Shown here: one piece after another, positions 31,878 to 41,248 of the stretch
Numbering within the stretch: position 1 is the stretch's first letter
How the letters are laid out: every line of letters begins with the position of its first letter
Assembly: GCA_944322935.1 (NCBI GenBank)
Contig: CALUQO010000021.1
Location: forward strand, 1-44,716
Direction of reading: 5' to 3'
DNA: 44,716 nucleotides
Source of the DNA: Candidatus Gastranaerophilales bacterium
GTDB lineage: Bacteria; Cyanobacteriota; Vampirovibrionia; Gastranaerophilales; Gastranaerophilaceae
Position numbers and translations under genes: made by a program
The notes under the pieces: model-generated
What the model was told of the DNA's origin: nothing
What the model saw: the letters and a program-made list of their open reading frames with translations, nothing else
Database searches by the model: none

Positions 31878-32764
31878 TAAACCCAGTTTTCTAAATCCGG
31901 AGTCTTTTTTCTCCAGTCTTTGGACACTTTTACATTGAGCTCAAGAAAAACCCTTTTATCCAACATTTTTTCAAGCTCTATCCTTGCCTGAGTTCCGATT
32001 TTTTTGAGCATTTGCCCCTTTTTGCCTATCATAATGCCTTTCTGGCTCTCGTGTTCCACATGTATAACAGCGGAAATTCTGTCTATGTCATCTTTTTCTT
32101 CATATTTTTCAATAATAACTGCAACACTGTGAGGTATTTCGTCTTTAGTGTTTAACAAAATCTTCTCTCTTATGATTTCCTGTGCAATAGAGCGCATGCT
32201 CTCATCCGTAAGGTCATCTTCATCATAGATTGGCACGCCTTGCGGAAGTTTGCGCATTATTGTAGAAATAAGCGTATCTATATTTCTTCCGGTTTGGGCA
32301 GAAATCCTCGCAGTCGGAAGATTTGTATCAAAAAGCATTTTGTATGTAAGTATATTCTGTTCTTTTTTTATCGGGTCTTTTAGTTTATCGACCTTATTAA
32401 GAACAATGATTACAGGTATATTCGTTTTTTTGAGCAGATTTTCAACAATCCATTTGTCGCCTGCACCGGCAGGTTCTGACGCATCAACAATAAACAAAAT
32501 CAAATCAGCATCGGGTATAGAGCATTTTGCTTCGTCCATAAGAAATTCACCGAGTTTGTCAACAGGCTTGTGAATCCCCGGAGTATCTATAAAGACAATT
32601 TGGCCTTCTTCATTTGTGTAGATGCCTTTTATTCTTTTGCGTGTTGTTTGTGCTTTGTCTGTAGCAATAACAATTTTTTGACCTATAACCGTATTGAGCA
32701 GCGTTGATTTGCCTACATTAGGCCTGCCAATAACTGCTACAAAACCGGATTTAAAATCTTTCAT
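31877..32764 (-). CDS. era: GTPase Era
   Basis: Ribosome-associated GTPase needed for 30S assembly and 16S rRNA processing. The 295 residues have the G1 motif GRPNVGKST (13-21), G3 DTPG, G4 NKVD, and a C-terminal KH domain with MIGKKGQMLKKIGTQAR. The protein ends in the typical VKVSKDWRKK segment. It lies 45 bases after prfA on the same strand. No good ribosome site precedes the ATG; instead two six-codon frames overlap each other and the era start by ATGA (32761-32798), so translation may depend on reinitiation. Confidence 0.96.
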   Translation of the reverse strand: MKDFKSGFVAVIGRPNVGKSTLLNTVIGQKIVIATDKAQTTRKRIKGIYTNEEGQIVFIDTPGIHKPVDKLGEFLMDEAKCSIPDADLILFIVDASEPAGAGDKWIVENLLKKTNIPVIIVLNKVDKLKDPIKKEQNILTYKMLFDTNLPTARISAQTGRNIDTLISTIMRKLPQGVPIYDEDDLTDESMRSIAQEIIREKILLNTKDEIPHSVAVIIEKYEEKDDIDRISAVIHVEHESQKGIMIGKKGQMLKKIGTQARIELEKMLDKRVFLELNVKVSKDWRKKTPDLENWV

Positions 32765-32798
32765 AAGCTAAAATCTTTCATAAGCTAATATTTTTCAT
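32761..32798 (-). promoter_or_regulatory. Tandem mini reading frames leading into era
   Basis: Two six-codon frames, MKNISL (32778-32798) and MKDFSL (32761-32781), each end in TGA overlapping the next ATG (ATGA). The second overlaps the era ATG in the same way. They arise from a 17-base duplication of the era start. No Shine-Dalgarno sequence is obvious for any of them. Confidence 0.6.
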
Positions 32799-32809
32799 AA
32801 GGCCACCCG

Positions 32810-33892
32810 CTAATTGATTTCGGCCAATTTTTCAAGCTTAAGCTTCTGATCGTGTTCCATAAGCAGATTAATCAACTCGTCAAGATCACCGTCAATAACA
32901 GTCCATACGTTAAGGTTTTGACCGATTCTATGGTCTGTAAGACGGCCCTGAGGGAAATTATAAGTCCTGATACGTTCGGAGCGGTCTCCTGTACCTACCT
33001 GAGAACGTCTGAGGTCAGTTATTTCCTGCATTTGTTTTTGGGTTTCTATATCGTATAATTTTGCTTTTAATATTTGCAGCGCACGTTCTTTGTTTTGAAG
33101 CTGAGAACGTTCTTCTGTACAGAAAATCATAATTCCTGACGGTTTGTGAAATACTCTTACGGCGGTTTCTACCTTGTTAACATTTTGTCCGCCTGCACCG
33201 CCTGAACGTGCTGTTGAAATTTCAAGGTCATTGGGGTTCAATTCTATTTCAACATCGTCAACTTCTGGCATAACGGCAACTGTTGCTGTTGATGTATGTA
33301 CTCTGCCCTGAGATTCTGTCTGGGGAACACGCTGTACACGGTGAACTCCGGATTCATATTTTAACTTAGAATAAATGCTGTCACCCTTGATAGAGATGAT
33401 AACTTCAGAAACACCGCCGGCCTCGCAATCGGTTTTGCTCAAAATTTGTGATTGCCAGCCCTGCTTATCCGCGTAACGCAGATACATTCTCATAAGGTCG
33501 CCCGCAAATATGTTAGCCTCATCGCCGCCGGCTCCGCCTCTGATTTCGAGCATAATATCTTTGTCATCCATCGGGTCGCGCGGAAGCAGAAGAACCTTCA
33601 TTCTTTCTTCAAGTTCTTTATTTTTTTCTTCATTAGCATCAATTTCTCCGTGGAGATATTGTTTCATCTCAGGGTCATTTTCAGATTTTAAAAGCTCTTT
33701 TGCGTCGTCAATGGCATCCATGTTATCTTTCCACTGATGATATACATCAACGGTTTCTTCCATTGCTTTTCTTTGTTTTGATAAATCTCTGAATTTTTCA
33801 TAATCGGCAATGACATCCGGATCTGACAAAATTTTGCCCAGTTCAACATATTTTTCTTCTATTTGAAGAATTTTATCCAACATATCTTTCAT
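32810..33892 (-). CDS. prfA: Peptide chain release factor 1
   Basis: Class I release factor that recognises UAA and UAG and triggers peptidyl-tRNA hydrolysis. The 360 residues are normal. The tripeptide anticodon sits in [14 protein letters not shown] (P-x-T form), and the catalytic GGQ lies in [17 protein letters not shown]. The conserved HRVQR and [17 protein letters not shown] segments mark RF1. The first of two close ATGs (33892) has AGGGAA about ten bases upstream. It probably shares a transcript with era. Confidence 0.96.
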   Translation of the reverse strand: MKDMLDKILQIEEKYVELGKILSDPDVIADYEKFRDLSKQRKAMEETVDVYHQWKDNMDAIDDAKELLKSENDPEMKQYLHGEIDANEEKNKELEERMKVLLLPRDPMDDKDIMLEIRGGAGGDEANIFAGDLMRMYLRYADKQGWQSQILSKTDCEAGGVSEVIISIKGDSIYSKLKYESGVHRVQRVPQTESQGRVHTSTATVAVMPEVDDVEIELNPNDLEISTARSGGAGGQNVNKVETAVRVFHKPSGIMIFCTEERSQLQNKERALQILKAKLYDIETQKQMQEITDLRRSQVGTGDRSERIRTYNFPQGRLTDHRIGQNLNVWTVIDGDLDELINLLMEHDQKLKLEKLAEIN

Positions 33893-34092
33893 AGTGTGCG
33901 TATTCCCTATCTGTTTGTTATTTTATAATAACGCAAGCAGAATTTTTATAAAAGTACCCGCATTAAAATATTTTTTATGCTGGCTAAAGAAAGCGGGTGA
34001 TATTAATGCAATGTTTGATTGTATTACCTGCAAACATTCCGAAATCCGCCTGCAGAACAATATTGCTGCAAAATAATTCTCCCGGCAGCTGC

Positions 34093-36126
34093 CTAATAAA
34101 CATTAATGTAAACCCAGTAGCTTCTGAAAACCTTCTTGATATATTCTGCGGTCTCGGGATAGGGAATATTCTCCACAAATTCATCAAAGTTTGTGTAGCT
34201 GAGATTTTCCTTCCAGCTTTGTACTGCATTAGGCCCGCCGTTATATGACGCAACAACAAGCAAATCATCGTTGTGCAAAGTTGTTTTAACATAGTGAAGA
34301 TAAGAACACCCGATGTTTATATTTGCCTGTGGATTGTATAGCTCGCTGACCCCGCTGTAGGGAATAGCGTTTTTGTTCGTAATATAGCGAGCTGTTGAAG
34401 GCATAATCTGCATCAGACCGGCCGCGCCAGCAATACTTTTTGCATTTTTGTTAAAATAGCTTTCTTCTCTGATTATTGAAGTGACAAGATACGGGTCGAG
34501 TTTATATCTCCTTGCGGTATTATTAATAGTATCCTGATAATGAAGCTGGTAAGCAAGCTTGTACAAGCTATCGTCAAAATCAGGCTTTTGTTCAAGCGAG
34601 TCTATAAAATCACGTGCAAGCACAGCAGATGCATAGTATTCGCCCTCTTTATACTTAATCCAGCTTAACAGAGCTTTGTTATTTTCATCGATTTCCTGTA
34701 TAAGTTTGAAGTCGTTAAGCTTTAAGATTGTATCAACAACGCTTAAATTGTCGTCTGTAATATTTGTATATTTAGCAGGGAATTCAATATACACGGATTT
34801 TTCAGGCAGCCTGTGCGAGGCTCTTGTTTTCCAATCGGCGTTCTGTCCGTGTCCTGCAAGTTTTGAGGCTCTATAAGCGTAATAGCTGTCGGGATATTTT
34901 GATACAACCCGCTGATACAGAGCTTTTGCCTCGCTTTTATGTCCTTCTTTTGCAGCAATTTTTGCACTCCAGAAAAGGACTCTGGGGGCGGAGTTTGTAT
35001 TCGGGTAATCTCTTGTATGGATATTGCCGAGCATTTTTGCTTCTTGAAAATCGCCTCTTTTATATGCTTCCCAGAACAGGTTAGCGACAGCATCACCGGC
35101 GTATTTCCCACTGCTGTACTGTGTAAAAATAAGCCTGTTCAATCTGTTTCTTTCCTCGCCGCTAACGAGTTTTGCCAGTCTGTACAGGATATAATCCTCT
35201 CCCTGTGCACGATAATTCTGAGCAAGCGACAGAGCCTTGTACCAGCCGTCTTTCATCCCCACTGGGCTCAAAGAAGCGTAGTTCTCAAGCACCGCCGGAA
35301 GCTCATCTGCGGCAATATTATCGGAATATTTTATATAGTTGGTTTCAAAAATTTCTCTGGCTTTAAGATACTCGCCTCTTTTTGTATAAAGTATGCTCAA
35401 ATACCCCCATGCCAGCCTCATATCCGACAAATTAAAATTGTTAAACGCACGCTGATACTGTGCTGTTTTAAAGCATGTCTGGCCTATCAAAAAGTATTCA
35501 TAGGGCGTAATGGGCAGCCCTAAAGCGGCTATTTCGTTTATACAATCCGTTGCAAAACGCCCGTCCGGCGTGGTCGCAAGGTACTGGACAAAAAACGCTT
35601 TTGCCTTAAGTTTTTTTTGCAGGATATCTTTTTCGTTATCATTTTCTTTTATTTTTTCTTTTTGAATCAACCCGAGGTAATAATCCGAGGCTTTAGCATA
35701 ATCGCTGTCTTTAAAGAGTTTTCTTATATCATTAAAAGTTTTCTCTGCTCTATTGTAGTCCTTTTCTTTAAAGCAGTTTTGCGCAAGCGAATAGTAGGCT
35801 TTTTCAATAAACACAGACTCGGGATATTTTTCTATAAACATTCTGTATTTTTTTGAGGCAGTCTGGGCATCATTCAGCTTATCTGCGCTCATTGCCTGAC
35901 GCAAAAGTGCAATTTCATATATCCCCGAAGTCTTTGACACGTTAGAAAAGTTAAAATAAGCGTTTTCAAAATCGCCCTGCCTTACGTATTGCAGCCCCTG
36001 ATTGTACGCTTTCAAATCCTTTTCAGATACACGTGTCATCTTAAAAACATTTGTCAGCACTATTAAAATCACTACTGCAAAAGCTGAGGCTATCAGTATG
36101 AATTTTAGTTTCTTTTTCCAATCCAA
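34093..36126 (-). CDS. Soluble lytic murein transglycosylase-like protein with TPR repeats
   Basis: Envelope enzyme predicted to cleave peptidoglycan between MurNAc and GlcNAc. The 677 residues comprise an N-terminal membrane anchor (about 8-27), a long helical part with tetratricopeptide-like repeats (about 30-500: YNQGLQYVRQGDFENAYFNF and similar), and a C-terminal SLT domain. In the SLT domain, SIIREESYFN holds the catalytic Glu, followed by AGAAGLMQIMPSTA and VASYNGGPNAV. The start is TTG with GGGAACGGAA upstream. It is a single gene divergent from the 50-residue gene at 36285. The downstream 200-base gap to prfA holds no clear feature. Confidence 0.88.
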   Translation of the reverse strand: MDWKKKLKFILIASAFAVVILIVLTNVFKMTRVSEKDLKAYNQGLQYVRQGDFENAYFNFSNVSKTSGIYEIALLRQAMSADKLNDAQTASKKYRMFIEKYPESVFIEKAYYSLAQNCFKEKDYNRAEKTFNDIRKLFKDSDYAKASDYYLGLIQKEKIKENDNEKDILQKKLKAKAFFVQYLATTPDGRFATDCINEIAALGLPITPYEYFLIGQTCFKTAQYQRAFNNFNLSDMRLAWGYLSILYTKRGEYLKAREIFETNYIKYSDNIAADELPAVLENYASLSPVGMKDGWYKALSLAQNYRAQGEDYILYRLAKLVSGEERNRLNRLIFTQYSSGKYAGDAVANLFWEAYKRGDFQEAKMLGNIHTRDYPNTNSAPRVLFWSAKIAAKEGHKSEAKALYQRVVSKYPDSYYAYRASKLAGHGQNADWKTRASHRLPEKSVYIEFPAKYTNITDDNLSVVDTILKLNDFKLIQEIDENNKALLSWIKYKEGEYYASAVLARDFIDSLEQKPDFDDSLYKLAYQLHYQDTINNTARRYKLDPYLVTSIIREESYFNKNAKSIAGAAGLMQIMPSTARYITNKNAIPYSGVSELYNPQANINIGCSYLHYVKTTLHNDDLLVVASYNGGPNAVQSWKENLSYTNFDEFVENIPYPETAEYIKKVFRSYWVYINVY

Positions 36127-36284
36127 TTTGTTCCGTTCCCTTGATTATTTAAATTTAAAAAAAAGTTTTAAGTATCCCTCTGATTGGTATAAGAGAGCAA
36201 AGCTATTTATCAATAAATATAGCATATATAAAGTGTAGTTGTTAATGCGCTAAAGTGAAATGTTTACAAAGAGAGGGTGAAAAT

Positions 36285-36437
36285 ATGCACATTTATTCTT
36301 TTGACGAGTTTGAAAAAAAGCAGAGAGAATATATTAAAAAGAATATGTATAGGCCTGTTATGACAGAACAATATTTACCAAAAAATAATGTTATAAAAAA
36401 TTACATTTATTATGAAGAACCGTTCAAGTTATTTTAA
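36285..36437 (+). CDS. Small basic protein, 50 residues, unknown
   Basis: The start at ATG 36285 is favoured by GAGAGGG seven bases upstream. The 50-residue product (MHIYSFDEFEKKQREYIKK to YYEEPFKLF) is charged, Tyr-rich and probably helical in its first half. It has no Cys, signal or membrane span. I recognise no family. It ends 75 bases before mfd, and could be co-expressed or simply upstream of the mfd promoter. Confidence 0.6.
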   Translation: MHIYSFDEFEKKQREYIKKNMYRPVMTEQYLPKNNVIKNYIYYEEPFKLF

Positions 36438-36496
36438 AAATAAGGTATTTTGGCTGCATAAAAACACGTATGCCGTGATATATCAACTAAATTTCG

Positions 36497-36505
36497 TGCT
36501 ATCAT
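36497..36505 (+). promoter_or_regulatory. Extended -10 giving a leaderless mfd mRNA
   Basis: TG (36497-36498), one base, then TATCAT (36500-36505) lies six bases before the mfd ATG (36512), placing the transcript start on or next to the start codon. No Shine-Dalgarno sequence or good -35 box is present. Confidence 0.5.
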
Positions 36506-36511
36506 CTTTGT

Positions 36512-39500
36512 ATGAACGAAATACTTCAAAAAATTAAAAATAAAAGAATCTTAAATGACGAAAAACTCTTTGCGTTCCTTAAAAAGAACTGCTCGTTTTC
36601 CGTAAGCGGCCTGACTTCATTTCTTCGTCTGCTTTTGCTTGCACAAATAAGCAGCGAAAAACGTACGGTTTTTATTACCAATACCGAACAAAACGCACTA
36701 AAGTATAAACACGACCTTGAAAAGTTTTTTGAAATAGAATCAACCATATTTCCTTATCAGGATATCTCCATATATGACGGCGTTGAGCCTAACCTTTATA
36801 AATACGCACGGCAAACGGAAATTTTATCAAACCTTGAAAATATCAAACTTTTGCTAGTTCCCGTTAAAGCTCTGCTTGAAAAATTTCCGGACAGAAATTT
36901 TTATAAAAAACACAGCATTAATATAAAAATTGATGATGAAATTGATACCTCTAAAATTGCCCAGACCCTTGTTGATATGGGCTATAAACGTGTGACAATG
37001 GTGTCTGATATCGGAGAGTTTTCCATAAGAGGCGATATTATAGATGTATTTTCTCTCAACAAATACGCTTCACGTATAGAGCTATGGGGTGATACTGTCA
37101 CGGATATAAGATATTTTGATAACAAAAACCAGAGAAGCGTTAAAAAAACTAAAGAAACCACAATATCACCCGTTTATAAATTTATTCTTGATAAAGATAA
37201 TACGGAAACTTTTAAAAACGAATTAACTCAGGCAACCGTGCAAACAGAAGTAGGGGAAAATGCCGACGTAATAAGAGAAATGCTCGGTGAAACGCTGGAA
37301 AAAATCGATGAAGAAAAATACTTTGACGGCATAGATTATTTTCAATCCTATCTGAATAAAAAGATGAAAAATCTGACACAGCTGCTGGCGGATGAAGAAG
37401 AACAGCCCGTTATAGTGTTTGATGAGTCCTCTGAGATTTTTTCAAAGTTTGGTCAAATTGATGACAACTATAAAAAGCAAATAGAAGAAAATACTCAAAA
37501 GGCGCTGGCACTGCCTTTAAAAAGCACGGCTCATCTTGAATTTGAAGACTTTAGAACCAGCGTTGCAAAGCTGCAAAAAGTTTTTCTGGATAACTTTCTT
37601 GATACGGTTTCGGATTACACAATAGAATTTGACAGTTCTCTTATCCCGAGTTTTTCTTCCAAAATGGAAGATATCCTGACCTTTTGCGAACAAAAAATAA
37701 AAGAGGGCTACAAAGTTGTTATAGCAACAGATTATAAAAACCGTATAGAAGAGGTTTTTGCGGATTTTGAACTTGCAATATCAGACAATTTTGAAAACCA
37801 AAATGAGGTCTACATAACAGAAAATCTGGCTCTGGGCGGGTCTTTGATAGAGGATTTAAAACTTGTTGTTTTAACGGACAGAGAACTTTTTAACAAAAAA
37901 TCCAAGGATATTACAGCTAAAAAGCAGACATACCACAAAGAAAGCGCCGAATATATCGAATCCGTAAACGACATCAAAGAGGGCGAATATGTCGTTCACC
38001 AGATTCACGGCGTGGGACTGTATAAAGGATTGTCCAAACAGGAGATAGACGGACAGCTTAAAGATTACCTGACTATAGAATACGCACACGGCGACAAACT
38101 GCACATGCCTGCCGAACAGATTAACCTTCTTGTCAGATACAGAGGTGCTGGTGCCACAGCGCCAAAACTTTCGCGCATGGGCGGCAACGACTGGAATATA
38201 ACTAAAACCCGTGCCAAAAAAGCTATTGAAGATATCGCAAAAGATCTGCTGCATCTTTATGCAAAACGTGCAGCCGCACAGGGCATTGCTTTTGAACCCG
38301 ATACCGTATGGCAGTGTGAAATGGAAGAAGCTTTTGAATATACGGAAACTCCTGACCAGATGAAAGCCATTCAGGAAACAAAAGCGGATATGGAAGATTC
38401 CAAACCCATGGACAGGCTTATATGTGCCGATGTTGGGTTTGGTAAAACAGAGGTTGCAATCCGTGCAGTGTTTAAAGCGGTAATGTCGGGTAAGCAGGCG
38501 GCTATAATTGTTCCGACAACAATTCTTGCAATGCAGCATTATCAGACGATTTCCGAAAGGTTTAAACCCTTCCCCGTGAAGGTTGAATTGCTGTCACGTT
38601 TCAGAAGTGCAAAAGAACAAAAAGAAATCGTAAAAAAACTTTTAACCGGCGAGGTCGATGTTGTAATAGGTACACACAGGCTTTTGCAGGATGATATTAT
38701 TTTTAAAGACTTAGGATTACTTGTTATCGACGAGGAGCACAGGTTCGGCGTTAAACATAAAGAAAAGCTCAAAATGATGCGCAAAAACATAGATATTTTG
38801 AGCATGTCTGCCACACCGATACCGAGAACGCTTTATATGTCCTTATCCGGCATTAAAAACATGTCCGTTATTAATACCGCCCCAATGAACAGACTTCCCG
38901 TAAAAACTTATGTCGGCCAATATAACGAAACTTTTGTCAAAAACGCAATCAATCACGAGCTTGACCGTGACGGGCAGGTATTCTTCCTTTACAACAGGGT
39001 GGAAACAATTTATGAATTTGCGGCAGAGGTGCAAAAAATTGTACCTAACGCAAGGATTGCCGTTGCTCACGGACAAATGGACGCAAAAGTTCTGGAAAAT
39101 ATTATGCTTGAATACGCCGAGCACAAATATGATATCCTGCTTTGTACAACTATTATTGAATCCGGTCTGGATATACCTAACGCAAACACAATGATAGTTT
39201 ATGATGCTGACAGATTCGGACTTGCACAGCTTTATCAGCTTAGAGGCCGTGTGGGGCGTTCCGACAGACAGGCTTACTGCTATTGTTTCTACCGTGACAG
39301 AAAAAAATTAACCGCAGATGCACTGCAAAGGCTGAACGCAATAAAAGAATTTTCAACACTTGGCGGCGGGTACCAGATTGCACTCAGAGATATTGAAATC
39401 AGAGGTGTAGGTAATATCCTCGGAACAAAACAGCACGGGCATATGACCAGCGTGGGATTTGATACTTATTGCCAGCTTTTGGAAGAAACAATAAACGAAC

Positions 39501-40021
39501 TACAGACTGATTCTAACGGGGGTGAAAAACCGCAGCCGCCAGCTATTGTTGATATAAACGTTACGGCATTTATCCCCGATGACTGGGTAGGCTCTAAAGA
39601 ACAAAAAATGATAGAGTACAAACGTCTTGCGGATGTTAAAACGCTTGAAGAACTCGATGCAATCCACCATGAGTGGATAGACAGATTCTCCAAGATACCC
39701 GAGCCTGTGGAAAACTTAATAAAACTTATACATTTGCGTCTGCTTGCAACCGGTGCAAAAATTTCTCTTATCCGTGAAACCAGCGATAACATAAGAATTT
39801 ATATGCCGTACAACAAGGCTGAATGGTCAATTATAGCTTCACGTTTGGACAGAAATATTACAAAATATATAAAATATACCATTGCCCCCAAGTCGTGCCA
39901 GGACGGCAATTCCATACTGCTTTTCAACAACTCCGTACTTAGCTTTAAAGAAGTATTTAACATATTGTCCGATTTATTTTATTATATTAATAAAATCAGT
40001 TTTGAATACATCAACAAATAG
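36512..40021 (+). CDS. mfd: Transcription-repair coupling factor Mfd
   Basis: Translocase that removes RNA polymerase stalled at DNA lesions and recruits nucleotide excision repair. The 1169 residues follow the family order: UvrB-like N-terminal domains (about 1-330), the RNA polymerase-interaction domain (CarD-like, VHQIHGVGLYKG to LHMPAEQINLL, about 490-560), then the superfamily 2 helicase with Walker A GFGKT (642-646), DEEH box (740-743), and motifs V/VI (ESGLDIPNANT, QLRGRVGRSDRQAYC), the translocation TRG segment, and the C-terminal D7 domain. Length and motifs are complete. The leaderless-type start is noted above. The foldase gene follows 16 bases after its stop. Confidence 0.97.
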   Translation: MNEILQKIKNKRILNDEKLFAFLKKNCSFSVSGLTSFLRLLLLAQISSEKRTVFITNTEQNALKYKHDLEKFFEIESTIFPYQDISIYDGVEPNLYKYARQTEILSNLENIKLLLVPVKALLEKFPDRNFYKKHSINIKIDDEIDTSKIAQTLVDMGYKRVTMVSDIGEFSIRGDIIDVFSLNKYASRIELWGDTVTDIRYFDNKNQRSVKKTKETTISPVYKFILDKDNTETFKNELTQATVQTEVGENADVIREMLGETLEKIDEEKYFDGIDYFQSYLNKKMKNLTQLLADEEEQPVIVFDESSEIFSKFGQIDDNYKKQIEENTQKALALPLKSTAHLEFEDFRTSVAKLQKVFLDNFLDTVSDYTIEFDSSLIPSFSSKMEDILTFCEQKIKEGYKVVIATDYKNRIEEVFADFELAISDNFENQNEVYITENLALGGSLIEDLKLVVLTDRELFNKKSKDITAKKQTYHKESAEYIESVNDIKEGEYVVHQIHGVGLYKGLSKQEIDGQLKDYLTIEYAHGDKLHMPAEQINLLVRYRGAGATAPKLSRMGGNDWNITKTRAKKAIEDIAKDLLHLYAKRAAAQGIAFEPDTVWQCEMEEAFEYTETPDQMKAIQETKADMEDSKPMDRLICADVGFGKTEVAIRAVFKAVMSGKQAAIIVPTTILAMQHYQTISERFKPFPVKVELLSRFRSAKEQKEIVKKLLTGEVDVVIGTHRLLQDDIIFKDLGLLVIDEEHRFGVKHKEKLKMMRKNIDILSMSATPIPRTLYMSLSGIKNMSVINTAPMNRLPVKTYVGQYNETFVKNAINHELDRDGQVFFLYNRVETIYEFAAEVQKIVPNARIAVAHGQMDAKVLENIMLEYAEHKYDILLCTTIIESGLDIPNANTMIVYDADRFGLAQLYQLRGRVGRSDRQAYCYCFYRDRKKLTADALQRLNAIKEFSTLGGGYQIALRDIEIRGVGNILGTKQHGHMTSVGFDTYCQLLEETINELQTDSNGGEKPQPPAIVDINVTAFIPDDWVGSKEQKMIEYKRLADVKTLEELDAIHHEWIDRFSKIPEPVENLIKLIHLRLLATGAKISLIRETSDNIRIYMPYNKAEWSIIASRLDRNITKYIKYTIAPKSCQDGNSILLFNNSVLSFKEVFNILSDLFYYINKISFEYINK

Positions 40022-40037
40022 AATAAGGAGTATAAAG

Positions 40038-41177
40038 ATGAGTAAGCTGAAATTATTGGCAACAACACTCGCCGCATCTGCGACACTGCTGTTATGCGGT
40101 TGTGTAAATCATAACGCCGTTGTTACGGTTAACGGAGAGGCAATTACAAAAGCTCAGTATGAAAAAGCTTTTGATGCTATTGCAAACAACTCTATGTTCA
40201 CACAGATGGGTATAGATGTAAAAAAAGACCCGAACAGTTTTATGCATTTGATGATTAAAGACAGAGTCATAAATGAACTTATCATTAAAGAACTTCTTGA
40301 TCAGGACATCGAAAAGAAACACATAAAAGTTTCCAAAGAAGATTTGGATAAACAAATTAAATTGATTATCGACAAAGTAGGTTCAAAAGAAAAGTTCAAC
40401 CAGCTTCTTAAAGAAAATGGAATTTCGCCTGTACAGTTCAAAAAAGATTTAACTGACGAAGTTAAAATCCAAAAACTTGTTGATACTATAGCAACAGTTT
40501 CTGTAACAGACAAACAGGCAGAAAAATTCTATAAAGAAAATCAGGACAAATTCAAAACTCCGGATCAGGTAAGAGCTTCTCACATACTTGTAAGCTCAAA
40601 CCCCGAAGAAATCAAAGCAAATATCCAGTCTAAAGACGGAAACGAAAAAATGTCCGAAGCTGATTTAAAAGCTGCTGTAGAAAAACAGATGGCTGAAAAT
40701 AAAGCTAAAGCTGAAAAAATTCTTGCAGAAGTTAAAAAAGATCCCAAATCTTTTGCAAAAATTGCAAAAGACGAGTCTGACGACACACAAAGTGCAAAAC
40801 AAGGCGGTGATTTAGGATTCTTTGGCAAGGAAGAAATGGTAGAACCGTTCTCCAAAGCTGCATTTGCTCTTAAACCAAATACCTTGAGCGGCATCGTTCA
40901 AACACCTTACGGTTACCACATTATTTATGTTACCGACCGTAAAAAAGCGGGTGTTGAACCTTTCAAAAACGTAAAAGAAGAAATTAAAGATTATTTGACA
41001 AATCAGGGCAAAATTGAAGCTCTTCAAAAATACGTTGATACTTTGAAAAACAACGCAAAAATTGAATTTAATGACCCGAGCTTCGATCCCAAAACAATTC
41101 AAAAACAGTTGAAGGAACAGTCCAAAACAAACCCTGCGGCACTTGTTCCAGAATCACAAAAATCTGCTAAAGAATAA
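40038..41177 (+). CDS. PrsA/SurA-type peptidyl-prolyl isomerase lipoprotein
   Basis: Exported foldase of 379 residues. The start is ATG 40038, because AAGGAG lies seven bases upstream and a lipoprotein signal follows (MSKLKLLATTLAASATLLLCGC, lipobox LLCG-C). An N-terminal SurA/PrsA-like helical domain (about 25-180) surrounds a parvulin PpiC domain (about 185-300) with VRASHILVSS, AKQGGDLGFFGKEEMVEPF and QTPYGYHIIYVTDR. The C-terminal helix and Lys/Ser-rich tail complete it. It would assist folding of secreted or outer-membrane proteins. It lies close after mfd and ends at a strong terminator. Confidence 0.9.
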   Translation: MSKLKLLATTLAASATLLLCGCVNHNAVVTVNGEAITKAQYEKAFDAIANNSMFTQMGIDVKKDPNSFMHLMIKDRVINELIIKELLDQDIEKKHIKVSKEDLDKQIKLIIDKVGSKEKFNQLLKENGISPVQFKKDLTDEVKIQKLVDTIATVSVTDKQAEKFYKENQDKFKTPDQVRASHILVSSNPEEIKANIQSKDGNEKMSEADLKAAVEKQMAENKAKAEKILAEVKKDPKSFAKIAKDESDDTQSAKQGGDLGFFGKEEMVEPFSKAAFALKPNTLSGIVQTPYGYHIIYVTDRKKAGVEPFKNVKEEIKDYLTNQGKIEALQKYVDTLKNNAKIEFNDPSFDPKTIQKQLKEQSKTNPAALVPESQKSAKE

Positions 41178-41179
41178 TA

Positions 41180-41222
41180 AGATAAGGGGTGCACGCTGAC
41201 GGCGCACCCCTTATTTCGCTTT
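41180..41222 (+). terminator. Terminator after the foldase gene
   Basis: TAAGGGGTGC (41183-41192) pairs perfectly with GCACCCCTTA (41204-41213), followed by TTTCGCTTTT. Confidence 0.85.
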
Positions 41223-41248
41223 TATACAAACATAACGGGAGTTTTTTT

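Noticed and set aside
33894-34076. Frames of 60-102 residues on both strands between prfA and the transglycosylase
   Set aside because: They overlap each other or the transglycosylase end and lack ribosome sites. I see nothing firm in this 200-base gap.
39882-40037. Longer N-terminus for the PrsA-like foldase
   Set aside because: It would overlap mfd by 140 bases. The ATG at 40038 has a strong ribosome site and directly begins the lipoprotein signal.
41189-41248. Longer N-terminus for the heptose kinase
   Set aside because: The extension reads through the foldase terminator hairpin; the ATG at 41249 has GGGAG upstream.
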